NCBI GenBank assembly: GCA_002407845.1
Contig: DHPK01000017.1
Location: 1 to 14,955 of the forward strand
Length of the DNA stretch: 14,955 bases
Source: Leptolinea sp. UBA5366
GTDB lineage: Bacteria; Chloroflexota; Anaerolineae; Anaerolineales; Anaerolineaceae
Reading direction: 5' to 3'
A program made the position numbers and the translations under genes. This document shows, in pieces, positions 1-7,311 of the stretch. The first letter of the stretch is position 1; every line of letters starts with the position of its first letter. The notes under the pieces were generated by a model, which worked only from the letters and a program-made list of their open reading frames with translations, searched no databases and was not told where the DNA came from.

Positions 1-78
1 TAATCAACGATCCCCGGGTGGCAGCATGATGGATCCGCTGGCTGCAATCGTTTTCTGCCACCCGGGGATCGTTGATTA
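1..78. repeat. Perfect 24-bp inverted repeat at the window edge
   Basis: Bases 1-24 are the exact reverse complement of bases 55-78 (24 of 24 match), separated by a 30-base spacer. The right arm lies in sequence that reads as a good amidohydrolase C-terminus (Cys-His-Pro-Gly-Ile-Val-Asp-Tyr). The left arm translates to an unremarkable Asn-Gln-Arg-Ser-Pro stretch. The repeat begins at the very first base, so the simplest reading is a fold-back or chimeric contig end, not a biological hairpin. It has no T-tract and sits inside a coding frame, so it is not a terminator. Confidence 0.9.
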
Positions 79-193
79 CAACTACGTTCACGGCAAAGCA
101 ATCGTCAAAGACGGCGTGCTGCTGACCGTTGATGTTCCGGATTTGGTAAAACGACACAATGCATCGGCCGCCAGGCTTGCCAGACAGGATTGA
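2..193 (+). CDS. Amidohydrolase, 3' end only (8-oxoguanine deaminase / AtzB-like)
   Basis: This open frame enters from the left edge and stops with TGA at 191-193, giving about 63 residues. The part from about base 29 reads Asp-Pro-Leu-Ala-Ala-Ile-Val-Phe-Cys, then a Val-Asp-Tyr-Asn-Tyr-Val-His-Gly-Lys strand, then an Asp-Val-Pro-Asp-Leu-Val-Lys-Arg-His-Asn helix. This matches the closing beta-sandwich and last helix of TRZ/AtzB-type cytosolic amidohydrolases, the family that includes 8-oxoguanine deaminase and guanine deaminase-like enzymes. The metal-binding part lies outside the window, so the substrate cannot be read. The first 8 or so residues overlap the left arm of the inverted repeat and may be artefactual. 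The stop lies 12 bases before the GntR gene, so the two are probably co-transcribed. Confidence 0.6.
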   Translation, partial: NQRSPGGSMMDPLAAIVFCHPGIVDYNYVHGKAIVKDGVLLTVDVPDLVKRHNASAARLARQD

Positions 194-205
194 TCAAGGA
201 GCGGT

Positions 206-949
206 ATGAAACACCAGGAAAAAAATTACGAAAATTTGACGCTATTTCAAAAATTGAACAATGATCTCGCGAAGATCATCGAAAACACTCCGCCCGGTTC
301 GCGCTTAAAATCGGAGCCGGAACTGGCTGCCAGTCTAGGCGTCTCACGGGCGACCCTGCGCGAAGCGATGCGCAGCTTTGAAGGGCAGGGGCTGATCCGC
401 CGCCGCCAGGGCGTGGGAACTTTTGTCTTAGACCAGAAACAGAATATCGAAAGCGGACTGGAAGCGCTTGAAAGCATCGAATCTCAGGCAAAACGGCTTG
501 GGCTGGACGTCAAGATGGGATATCTTGAGATCAACCATGTCAAGCTCGATGAGGAGATGGCAGCGCATTTTAATCTCAAAGCCGGCGACCCGGTCGTGAA
601 AGTTTCCCGTGTCATCTGGATTGTTGACCGCCCGGTCGCTTATCTCGTTGACCATGTCTTGCCCGACGTGCTTGACGATAAAGTCTTGGAAAAAGGCTTC
701 ACTGGATCGGTTCTCGACCTGATCATCAGCCGCGGAGAACCGGAATTGTCCCATTCAAAAACAATCGTGGCAGCTCATTCTGCCTCCGCAGCAATTGCAA
801 AGAAAATGCAGCTGCAGCGCGGTGATTCGCTTTTAAAATTTGACGCTGATCTTTATGACGTCGAAGGGCGCATGATTGACTACTCAATCAGCTATTTTGT
901 GCCGGGATTCTTCAAGTTTCAGGTGATCCGCTCAATCGGAAAAAAATAA
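206..949 (+). CDS. GntR-family transcriptional regulator, HutC/UTRA subfamily
   Basis: This 247-residue protein has a winged helix-turn-helix at about residues 11-77. It shows the GntR signature: Leu-Lys-Ser-Glu-Pro-Glu-Leu, then Leu-Gly-Val-Ser-Arg-Ala-Thr-Leu-Arg-Glu-Ala, then a Gly-Val-Gly-Thr-Phe wing. Residues about 95-240 look like a UTRA ligand-binding domain, including the Val-Val-Lys-Val-Ser-Arg-Val strand and the Ile-Asp-Tyr-Ser-Ile-Ser-Tyr-Phe end. HutC-type proteins bind a small effector through UTRA and usually repress nearby catabolic genes. The start is an ATG with AAGGAG at 196-201, five bases upstream. Its position 12 bases after the amidohydrolase stop suggests it controls that gene or a purine/nucleobase-related operon. 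The effector is unknown, and no operator palindrome was recognised. Confidence 0.88.
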   Translation: MKHQEKNYENLTLFQKLNNDLAKIIENTPPGSRLKSEPELAASLGVSRATLREAMRSFEGQGLIRRRQGVGTFVLDQKQNIESGLEALESIESQAKRLGLDVKMGYLEINHVKLDEEMAAHFNLKAGDPVVKVSRVIWIVDRPVAYLVDHVLPDVLDDKVLEKGFTGSVLDLIISRGEPELSHSKTIVAAHSASAAIAKKMQLQRGDSLLKFDADLYDVEGRMIDYSISYFVPGFFKFQVIRSIGKK

Positions 950-2962
950 GTGCAAACCAGAACGCAAACCAGAACTCATCCGTTTTCGCTGCCGGTGATC
1001 TTCACCGCCGCAGTTCTGGTTGCGTACGGACTCCCCATCTTTTTGGGCTGGTTCAGTTTTTACGGCGATGATTGGATTTACATCTATAACTATCACCTTG
1101 CCGGTTCTTTGAGTTTTCCTGAATTTGTCGCGTGGGATCGGCCGCATTCGGCTTGGATTTACATGGCAGCATCCGCCTTGTTCGGTGAGAACGTGCTGCC
1201 CTATCATTTGCTGCTGCTGGCGCAACGCTGGATTTCGGTCTTTTTATTCTGGAAGATATTGGAACTGGTCTGGCCTGCCAGCAATCGTCTGATTTCCTGG
1301 GCAGTATTGCTCTTTGCAATTTACCCTGGATTCAAACAGCAGCCGATCGCGGTTCAATATATTTTGCATTTCGCGTCGCTGGATCTCTGTTTGTTTTCGA
1401 TTTGGTGCATGCTGAAATCAGCCGCAGCCGAGACTGTTCAAAAGCGTTTCGCAACTGTCCTGACAATTCTTGGCGTTGCCGCCGCGCTGCTGGCCCATTT
1501 TTCATGCGAATATTTCATCGGTCTGGAATTTGTCCGGCCGCTCCTGCTGCTGTTTTTCCTGCGTAATAGCATGAAGCGAAACGCTCCGCTGCGGCAGGCA
1601 CTGACACGCTGGCTGCCTTATCTTGCCAGCCTGATCGTATTTCTGGTCTGGCGAATCTTCATTTTCTCCTTCCAGACCTATCAGCCGAAATTAATCGGCA
1701 AGTTCACTGACGAGCCAATCAACGCAATAATGGAAATGGCTCGAAAGGTTTTCACTGACCTCGTGACAGTGACAATCAGCGTCTGGCGAAAGGCTGTCAA
1801 TCTGCCATCCGGACTCAATAATCAATTGATATGGGGTCTATTGGTAGCCGGCTTTTTCCTGCTCGCAGTCTGGCTCTTGAACCAGCGCGATCAGACAGTA
1901 GAATTTCACCAAAAAACTTCCTGCTGGGATCAGCCTGAAACGCAGATGTTCGTCACCGGCGTCATTGCGCTGCTGGCAGCCGGCATCCCCTTTTGGATCA
2001 CGATGATCAACATCGAGTTAAATTTCCCCTGGGACCGGCCTTCCATTTCGTTCAGCCCCGGTATAGCGCTGCTTTTCAGCGTCGTCATTTCCTGGCTGTT
2101 CAAACCCTGGTTTCAAACGGTCGCAGTGGCTCTGCTGGCGGTGGTTGCGATCGGTTCTCATTTCACAAATGCACTGGTCTATCGAGACGAAGCGCGCAAA
2201 ATGAACGACTATTTCTGGCAGCTCACCTGGCGGGCGCCGCAGCTGACGCCTGGGACGATCCTGGTGTCCGAAAACATTCCGCTCGACCGATATAGCGATA
2301 ACGACCTGACGCCTGTTGTGAACTGGCAATATGCCCCAGAGCTCAAAGGATACACCTATCAGTACAAATATTTTGATTTGGATCTGAGAGCTGAAACTTT
2401 CTTCAACCCGGTTCAGGCAGATCAGCCGATCACGCACGATTATCGCAGCCATCATTTTGAATCAGACAGCAATCACGTGCTGGCGCTCTATTACAAGAAA
2501 GACGGATGTCTTTGGGTGATCGGCGCGGATGAGAAGAACTACCCCAATCTGCCGCAAAACATCGCCGATCTGGCTGAGCTGTCCAACCCCGATTTGATAT
2601 TGGCATCAGCTGAGCAGGTGCAGCCGCCAGCTCCAATCGGAGCGGAACCAGCCGCTGATTACTGCTATTATTTTCAGAAGATCAACCTGGCATTCCAGCA
2701 GGGAGACCCGGCAGCAGCGCTTGAATCCGCTGAACAAGCCTATCGAGCCGAATTGCAGCCCGAGGATCCGTTGGATCAACTCCCGCAGATTGAAGCATTT
2801 GCACTGGCTGGCGAATGGGAGAAAGCGCTTGAGCTTTCAGGCAGCATCACTGCCAAAGCAGATTATCAGCCGTTTTTCTGCGAGCGAATCAGCGCGCTGT
2901 CAACCGAAACAGATCCTGCAGCACAGGAAGCTTTCTTACTGGAAGCCGGCTGCAGCAAATAA
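950..2962 (+). CDS. Large polytopic membrane protein, possible GT-C-type glycosyltransferase
   Basis: This 670-residue protein starts at a GTG that directly abuts the TAA of the regulator gene, with only a weak purine-rich run (GGAAAAAAA) before it, so translation is probably coupled. About 10 hydrophobic segments lie between residues 12 and 412. After the first helix comes a Gly-Asp-Asp-Trp motif (residues 39-42), followed by Trp-Asp-Arg-Pro-His-Ser-Ala-Trp (62-69). Acidic residues in this first outer loop are typical of GT-C enzymes, which take sugars from polyprenyl-phosphate donors outside the membrane. Residues 413-670 are soluble and probably outside the cell. The last 100 or so are helical with TPR-like pairs (Ala-Leu-Glu-Ser-Ala-Glu-Gln-Ala-Tyr). 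I do not recognise a named family. The GT2 gene downstream would supply a matching donor. It could instead be a non-enzymatic membrane protein. Confidence 0.75.
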   Translation: MQTRTQTRTHPFSLPVIFTAAVLVAYGLPIFLGWFSFYGDDWIYIYNYHLAGSLSFPEFVAWDRPHSAWIYMAASALFGENVLPYHLLLLAQRWISVFLFWKILELVWPASNRLISWAVLLFAIYPGFKQQPIAVQYILHFASLDLCLFSIWCMLKSAAAETVQKRFATVLTILGVAAALLAHFSCEYFIGLEFVRPLLLLFFLRNSMKRNAPLRQALTRWLPYLASLIVFLVWRIFIFSFQTYQPKLIGKFTDEPINAIMEMARKVFTDLVTVTISVWRKAVNLPSGLNNQLIWGLLVAGFFLLAVWLLNQRDQTVEFHQKTSCWDQPETQMFVTGVIALLAAGIPFWITMINIELNFPWDRPSISFSPGIALLFSVVISWLFKPWFQTVAVALLAVVAIGSHFTNALVYRDEARKMNDYFWQLTWRAPQLTPGTILVSENIPLDRYSDNDLTPVVNWQYAPELKGYTYQYKYFDLDLRAETFFNPVQADQPITHDYRSHHFESDSNHVLALYYKKDGCLWVIGADEKNYPNLPQNIADLAELSNPDLILASAEQVQPPAPIGAEPAADYCYYFQKINLAFQQGDPAAALESAEQAYRAELQPEDPLDQLPQIEAFALAGEWEKALELSGSITAKADYQPFFCERISALSTETDPAAQEAFLLEAGCSK

Positions 2963-3003
2963 AGTAATGTTTGAATTTTTATTAATTAGAGAGGCATACC
3001 ATT

Positions 3004-4260
3004 ATGGGTAAATTTTCAGGATATCGATGTTCCATCTGTGGGAAAGAATATGATCATTCTTATTCCGGCTATGTCTGCACAGCAGATGGCGGAAATCTGA
3101 ACGTGGTACTGGATTATGATGCCATTCGAAAAGCGTACAAACCGCAGGACATTTTTGCATCGCAGGAATCCTCGCTTTGGCGCTATGAACCGCTGCTGCC
3201 GGTCAATGATCCCGGTTTTGAGGGAACTCCGCTGCATTCAGCCGGCTGGACACCCGTTTACCGGCTCGATAAATTGGCTGAGAAGGTCGGGGTAAACAGC
3301 CTGTGGGTCAAAGATGAAGGGCGCAATCCGACTGCATCCTTTAAGGACCGTGCCAGCGCCATCCTGATTGCCCGCGCGAAAGAAATCAACGCGCCAACGA
3401 TCGTCACTGCCTCAACCGGGAATGCCGGCGCTGCCTTAGCGGGCATGGCGGCTGCCAGCGGCTGGCATGCCATTATCTTTGCGCCAAAATCAGCGCCCCC
3501 TGCCAAAATCTCACAGCTGCTGGTATTCGGCGCTGAAGTGATTCTGGTTGACGGCAATTATGACAGCGCATTTGACCTTTCTGTCGCTGCCGCCGAAAAA
3601 TACGGCTGGTATTGCCGCAACACAGGGTACAATGCCTTCACCGTTGAAGGGAAAAAGACCGGAGCATTTGAAATCTGGGAACAAGTGATTGCCAAGTCGC
3701 TTAAAGACACTGACAAACCGCTCAACGTGTTTATTTCCGTGGGGGATGGGAACATCATCTCGGGTATCCACAAAGGGTTTATCGATTTGTTCGAACTGGG
3801 CTGGCTGCCCCGGATGCCGCGCATTTTCGGCGTTCAGTCCGAAAAATCAGCCGCAGTCTATCAAGCCTGGGCAAAGAACAGCGAGGAAATCATCCCCGTT
3901 CATGCCACCACCTTTGCCGACTCAATTTCGGTCGATTTGCCGCGTGATGGCGTGCGTGCCGTTCGGGCTGCGACCCAAACTGGCGGCGCCTACCTGGCAG
4001 TTCCGGATGAAATCATTTACAGCGGAATTTCTGAACTTGGAAAATATGGTATTTTCGCCGAGCCAGCCGGTGCAACCGCTTATGTCGGCATGCAGAAAGC
4101 TGTTGAAAGCGGATTGATCGGCGCGGATGACGACGTGCTGGTCGTCAATACCGGCAGCGGACTCAAAGATATCCGTTCCGCCATGGTCGCAACCGGCGAA
4201 GCCGCGGTTATTGAACCGACGATGGACGCGCTGACGAAATATCTGGAAAACAGAAAGTAA
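3004..4260 (+). CDS. thrC: Threonine synthase
   Basis: This 418-residue enzyme of PLP fold type II should convert O-phosphohomoserine to threonine in the cytoplasm. The N-terminus carries a zinc-ribbon-like segment (Cys9-x-x-Cys12 and Cys25) where the usual fourth cysteine is Asp28. The catalytic motif Asn-Pro-Thr-Ala-Ser-Phe-Lys-Asp-Arg places the PLP lysine at residue 114. Further family marks are Ser-Thr-Gly-Asn-Ala-Gly for the phosphate/carboxylate loop, Gly-Asp-Gly-Asn-Ile-Ile-Ser-Gly for the PLP phosphate loop, and Thr-Gly-Ser-Gly-Leu-Lys-Asp near the end. Length is normal for the family. AGAGAGG at 2988-2994 supports the ATG. The gene follows the membrane protein after 41 AT-rich bases and precedes the glycosyltransferase by 23. 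A related activity such as cysteate synthase cannot be excluded from sequence alone. Confidence 0.88.
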   Translation: MGKFSGYRCSICGKEYDHSYSGYVCTADGGNLNVVLDYDAIRKAYKPQDIFASQESSLWRYEPLLPVNDPGFEGTPLHSAGWTPVYRLDKLAEKVGVNSLWVKDEGRNPTASFKDRASAILIARAKEINAPTIVTASTGNAGAALAGMAAASGWHAIIFAPKSAPPAKISQLLVFGAEVILVDGNYDSAFDLSVAAAEKYGWYCRNTGYNAFTVEGKKTGAFEIWEQVIAKSLKDTDKPLNVFISVGDGNIISGIHKGFIDLFELGWLPRMPRIFGVQSEKSAAVYQAWAKNSEEIIPVHATTFADSISVDLPRDGVRAVRAATQTGGAYLAVPDEIIYSGISELGKYGIFAEPAGATAYVGMQKAVESGLIGADDDVLVVNTGSGLKDIRSAMVATGEAAVIEPTMDALTKYLENRK

Positions 4261-4283
4261 GAACGGAGACACAGGGAAAAAAG

Positions 4284-5267
4284 ATGAAACCTGTTTATTC
4301 TATCATCATTCCGGTTTACAACGAAAAGGAAAGTCTGCCGGTAATGTACGAGCGAATGGTCAAAGTGATGGATCAGACCGGTGAACTCTGGGAGATCATT
4401 TTGATCGATGATGGCTCGTCCGATGGGTCTTCTCAGCAGATGCGGGAACTTTCCGAAAAGGACGACCGGATTCGGGTGATTTACTTCTCCCGTAATTTTG
4501 GCCACCAGATCGCTGTAACAGCCGGAATGGATCACGCTCTTGGAGACGCAGTTGTTGTGATCGATGCTGATCTGCAGGACCCGCCGGAAGTGATCCCGGA
4601 TTTGATCGAGAAATGGAAAGAGGGCTATGAAGTCGTATACGCAGTCCGGGCTGAACGGGATGGCGAGACCTGGTTTAAAAAGAAGAGCGCCTCCCTGTTT
4701 TATCGCGTAATTTACAAGATCACTGATGTGAAAATCCCGCTTGACACTGGCGATTTCCGGCTTTATGACCGGAAAGTGATCAATGTGATGAACTCGATGC
4801 GCGAGAAGCATCGCTTTTTACGCGGGATGTCGTCCTGGGTCGGCTATCGGCAGATTGGCGTGCCCTATCATCGCGCCAAGCGCTATGCCGGATCGACAAA
4901 ATACCCGTTCAAAAAGATGCTCAAGCTGGCATGGAATGCCATCACTGGCTTTTCGTATGTTCCGCTGCAGGTCGCGACGGTTTTAGGGTTTGCAGTCGCC
5001 TTTCTCAGCATCATCCTGATTCCAGTCATCATCATTTTACGGCTGACATCCGGACAGGAACTGGTAGGGCAGGCTACCACGCTGATCTCCACCTTGTTTT
5101 TAGGAGGTGTTCAGCTGATTTGCCTTGGGATCATTGGCGAATATCTGGGGCGAATTTACGACGAAGTCAAAAACAGGCCAATTTATATTGCTGCGGAAAT
5201 CTCGCGCAGCCGTTACGATCAGGATCAACCGTCCTCGTCTCAATCAGAGACTGAGACGATCAAATAA
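4284..5267 (+). CDS. GtrB/Dpm1-like family 2 glycosyltransferase
   Basis: This 327-residue protein has an N-terminal GT-A domain of family 2. Visible motifs are Ile-Ile-Pro-Val-Tyr-Asn-Glu (8-14), Asp-Asp-Gly-Ser-Ser-Asp-Gly-Ser (42-49), the metal-binding Asp94-Ala-Asp96 followed by Leu-Gln-Asp-Pro-Pro, Asp-Thr-Gly-Asp-Phe-Arg-Leu (154-160), and Arg-Phe-Leu-Arg-Gly (177-181). Two membrane helices follow at about 227-252 and 264-288, then a short charged tail. This layout matches bactoprenol glucosyltransferase GtrB and bacterial polyprenyl-phosphate sugar synthases, which move a sugar from a nucleotide donor to a lipid phosphate on the inner membrane face. AGGGA at 4273-4277 supports the ATG. 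The donor sugar is not readable. No GtrA-like flippase is in view. Confidence 0.9.
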   Translation: MKPVYSIIIPVYNEKESLPVMYERMVKVMDQTGELWEIILIDDGSSDGSSQQMRELSEKDDRIRVIYFSRNFGHQIAVTAGMDHALGDAVVVIDADLQDPPEVIPDLIEKWKEGYEVVYAVRAERDGETWFKKKSASLFYRVIYKITDVKIPLDTGDFRLYDRKVINVMNSMREKHRFLRGMSSWVGYRQIGVPYHRAKRYAGSTKYPFKKMLKLAWNAITGFSYVPLQVATVLGFAVAFLSIILIPVIIILRLTSGQELVGQATTLISTLFLGGVQLICLGIIGEYLGRIYDEVKNRPIYIAAEISRSRYDQDQPSSSQSETETIK

Positions 5268-5290
5268 GTTATTAACCATCATAAACAGAA

Positions 5291-5295
5291 GAGGG
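5291..5295 (+). promoter_or_regulatory. Ribosome binding site that sets the PLP-enzyme start
   Basis: GAGGG lies six bases before the ATG at 5302. The reading frame stays open upstream to 5125, but that extension would overlap the end of the glycosyltransferase gene by about 140 bases and has no such site. Confidence 0.7.
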
Positions 5296-5301
5296 AAAAA
5301 A

Positions 5302-6771
5302 ATGGCAAGAATCGATTTATCAATCAATGAAGCAAGACGTAAGAATGCGATTAATCGCGCGAAGGAACGGAATATCATCATCCCGACCTTTGAAGAACAA
5401 ATGTATCCAGAAAAGATGCCTGCAAAAATTAAAGAAGAACTGAAGTCACTCGGCGTATGGGATCTCCATCCGCGTAACCTGTTCCGGATCAGCTGGAAAA
5501 ACGAACCGAAGGACGAAGGCGGAACTTTTGGCGGCGTTAACTTTGTTGAACTGCCATCCAGCCTGACCGGCGTGGACGCCCGCATTGTTGCGCTCGTCGG
5601 CAAATGGTTCCCCACCGGCGCGCATAAAGTCGGCCCGGCATATTCCTGCCTTGTCCCGCGTCTGGTCACCGGTCAGTTCGATCCGACAACAGAAAAAGCA
5701 GTCTGGCCATCGACCGGCAACTACTGCCGCGGCGGCGCCTTTGTTTCTCAGCTGCTGGCTTGCCACTCAGTCGCGATCTTGCCCGAAGGCATGAGCCGCG
5801 AACGCTTTGAATGGCTCGAAAAAGTTGCGGATGAAATCATTGCCACTCCAGGAACTGAATCAAACGTTAAAGAAATCTTTGACAAGTGCTGGGAACTGAG
5901 AAATTCCGGCCAGGAACTGATGATCTTCAATCAGTTTGAAGAACTCGGCAACTACCTCTGGCACTATCACGTAACCGGTAACGCAATGCAGGAAGTCTTC
6001 GCCAAGATCACAGGCGAAGGGGATCGCTTTGCCGGCATGTGTTCGAACACTGGTTCTGGCGGCACAATTGCTTGCGGCGATTTCCTCAAGACACTGCATC
6101 CTGACCTGAAGATCGTTGCCAGTGAAGCACTGCAATGCCCGACACTGCTGAACAACGGCTTTGGCGCACACCGCATCGAAGGTATCGGCGACAAGCACGT
6201 TCCGTGGGTTCACAACGTCCGCAACACTGACTTTGTCACCTCGATTGATGATAACTCTGTCGTCCATATCCTGCGCCTCTTCAACGAGCCGGATGGTCAG
6301 AAATATCTGCTTGACCAGGGTGTTCCGCAGGAAACGATCGAACACCTGTCATACATCGGACTCTCCGGTGTCGGCAACCTGCTCTCAGCAATCAAATTCG
6401 CGAAATACAACGAACTGACCAGCAATGACGTCGTCATGACACTCTTCACCGATTCGCTCGAGATGTACACAACCCGTCTGGCTGAATATACAGAAGAATA
6501 CGGTCCGTTCACCCGCGATACCGCTGCCTACAACTATGGCCGCTACCTGATGGGCGAAAACACCCATAACATGCAGGAACTGAGCTATTACGACCGCAAG
6601 CGCATTCACAACCTGAAGTACTACACCTGGATTGAACAGCAGGGACGCACCTCAGAAGAACTCAATGATCAGTGGTACGACCGCAACTACTGGACAGAAA
6701 TTGCCGCCCAGCGCGATGAAGTCGATCAACTGATTAAAGACTTCAACGCCGAAGTCGGCATTCAGCTGTAA
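5302..6771 (+). CDS. Uncharacterised PLP-dependent enzyme, cysteine synthase-like (fold type II)
   Basis: This 489-residue cytoplasmic protein resembles the tryptophan synthase beta / cysteine synthase superfamily. The probable PLP lysine is Lys109 in Thr-Gly-Ala-His-Lys-Val-Gly-Pro-Ala. Ser-Thr-Gly-Asn-Tyr-Cys-Arg-Gly-Gly (137-145) corresponds to the substrate loop. Asn-Thr-Gly-Ser-Gly-Gly-Thr is the PLP-phosphate loop, and a later His-Arg-Ile-Glu-Gly-Ile-Gly motif resembles CysK. It is about 170 residues longer than CysK, with extra N-terminal (about 1-85) and C-terminal (about 400-489) segments rich in Tyr, Trp and Arg. Such proteins are usually annotated only as PLP-dependent protein or cysteine synthase family, and I know of no assigned reaction. 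It follows the glycosyltransferase by 34 bases and ends the operon. Elimination or beta-replacement on an amino acid is likely, but the substrate is unknown. Confidence 0.82.
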   Translation: MARIDLSINEARRKNAINRAKERNIIIPTFEEQMYPEKMPAKIKEELKSLGVWDLHPRNLFRISWKNEPKDEGGTFGGVNFVELPSSLTGVDARIVALVGKWFPTGAHKVGPAYSCLVPRLVTGQFDPTTEKAVWPSTGNYCRGGAFVSQLLACHSVAILPEGMSRERFEWLEKVADEIIATPGTESNVKEIFDKCWELRNSGQELMIFNQFEELGNYLWHYHVTGNAMQEVFAKITGEGDRFAGMCSNTGSGGTIACGDFLKTLHPDLKIVASEALQCPTLLNNGFGAHRIEGIGDKHVPWVHNVRNTDFVTSIDDNSVVHILRLFNEPDGQKYLLDQGVPQETIEHLSYIGLSGVGNLLSAIKFAKYNELTSNDVVMTLFTDSLEMYTTRLAEYTEEYGPFTRDTAAYNYGRYLMGENTHNMQELSYYDRKRIHNLKYYTWIEQQGRTSEELNDQWYDRNYWTEIAAQRDEVDQLIKDFNAEVGIQL

Positions 6772-6784
6772 TCAAGGATCACCG

Positions 6785-6814
6785 AAAGACCGGAGCAAGC
6801 TCCGGTCTTTTTTT
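6785..6814 (+). terminator. Intrinsic terminator after the PLP-enzyme gene
   Basis: AAAGACCGGAG at 6785-6795 pairs with CTCCGGTCTTT at 6800-6810 around a four-base CAAG loop. A T-tract follows (seven T, then ATT). It starts 13 bases after the stop codon and probably closes the whole left operon. Confidence 0.93.
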
Positions 6815-6878
6815 ATTCAAGAATCCAGGGAAAAACGCCCTTGCTGTCCGTGCAATAAAAGTAAAAATCAACCTAATG

Positions 6879-6884
6879 TATAAT
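6879..6884 (+). promoter_or_regulatory. Possible -10 box (TATAAT) of the 6959 gene pair
   Basis: A perfect TATAAT lies in AT-rich sequence after the terminator and about 75 bases before the ATG at 6959. No good -35 box is present at 16-18 bases; the sequence there is TAAAAG-like. The call therefore rests on the -10 hexamer and on position. Confidence 0.35.
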
Positions 6885-6895
6885 CAAATCAGAAA

Positions 6896-6931
6896 CTGTT
6901 TGACAATCTGAACCAGACCGGAATCAAACAG
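6896..6931 (+). promoter_or_regulatory. Inverted repeat in the leader of the 6959 gene
   Basis: CTGTTTGA at 6896-6903 is the exact reverse complement of TCAAACAG at 6924-6931, with a 20-base spacer that itself contains TCTG-AAC-CAGA. It lies just downstream of the TATAAT box. It could be an operator or a leader stem-loop. There is no T-tract. Confidence 0.4.
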
Positions 6932-6958
6932 CCGTCATCACGTCTGGAGAGAAACGTC

Positions 6959-7294
6959 ATGTTTCAAACATTAAGCATCTCCCTCCTGATCACGCTTGTT
7001 GTTGAGCTGTTGTTTTCACTTGCGGTCAGGCTGCGGAACAGGCATGACCTGCTGCTGATCTGCGCGGTCAATTGCCTGACGAATCCGGCAGCTGTATTTA
7101 TCCATTATCGGATTCTTTATCGAACAAACTGGAACTTAACCATCACGACCATCCTGCTTGAAACCGCTGTAATTATTGCAGAAGCACTGTTGCTGTGGCG
7201 CTTCGCAAGAGCGATTAACAATCCCATTCTTTTTTCAGCTTCCGCGAATATCCTCTCTTTCAGCATCGGAAAGCTGATCAACGCATTTTTCTAA
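6959..7294 (+). CDS. Small four-helix membrane protein, uncharacterised
   Basis: This 111-residue, almost wholly hydrophobic protein has about four membrane segments (about residues 4-23, 31-50, 61-84 and 90-109), with an Arg-Leu-Arg-Asn-Arg-His loop after the first. A Cys-Leu-Thr-Asn-Pro motif in the second helix and a Glu in the third are the most distinctive polar membrane residues. GGAGAG at 6946-6951 supports the ATG. The next gene starts 17 bases after its stop and encodes a secreted SH3-like protein, so the two are almost certainly translated from one message. I recall similar small Asn-Pro-containing membrane proteins next to SH3-type secreted proteins in Clostridia, but this is memory and not a search result. 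A role as a membrane partner or anchor for the neighbour is inference. Confidence 0.75.
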   Translation: MFQTLSISLLITLVVELLFSLAVRLRNRHDLLLICAVNCLTNPAAVFIHYRILYRTNWNLTITTILLETAVIIAEALLLWRFARAINNPILFSASANILSFSIGKLINAFF

Positions 7295-7311
7295 ATGAAA
7301 GGACAATTATC

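Noticed and set aside
1..78. Inverted repeat as a transposon end or CRISPR-like element
   Set aside because: There is one pair only, with no transposase, target duplication or spacer series, and it lies inside a coding frame at the window edge.
4080..4811. 243-codon minus-strand frame across threonine synthase and the glycosyltransferase
   Set aside because: It lies opposite two genes with clear family motifs and its translation shows no recognisable domain.
5125..5301. N-terminal extension of the PLP enzyme from an upstream start
   Set aside because: It would overlap the end of the glycosyltransferase gene, and the ATG at 5302 has its own binding site and a natural N-terminus.
6900..6928. 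TTGACA at 6900-6905 as a -35 box
   Set aside because: No acceptable -10 hexamer lies 16-18 bases downstream, and the bases are part of the leader inverted repeat.
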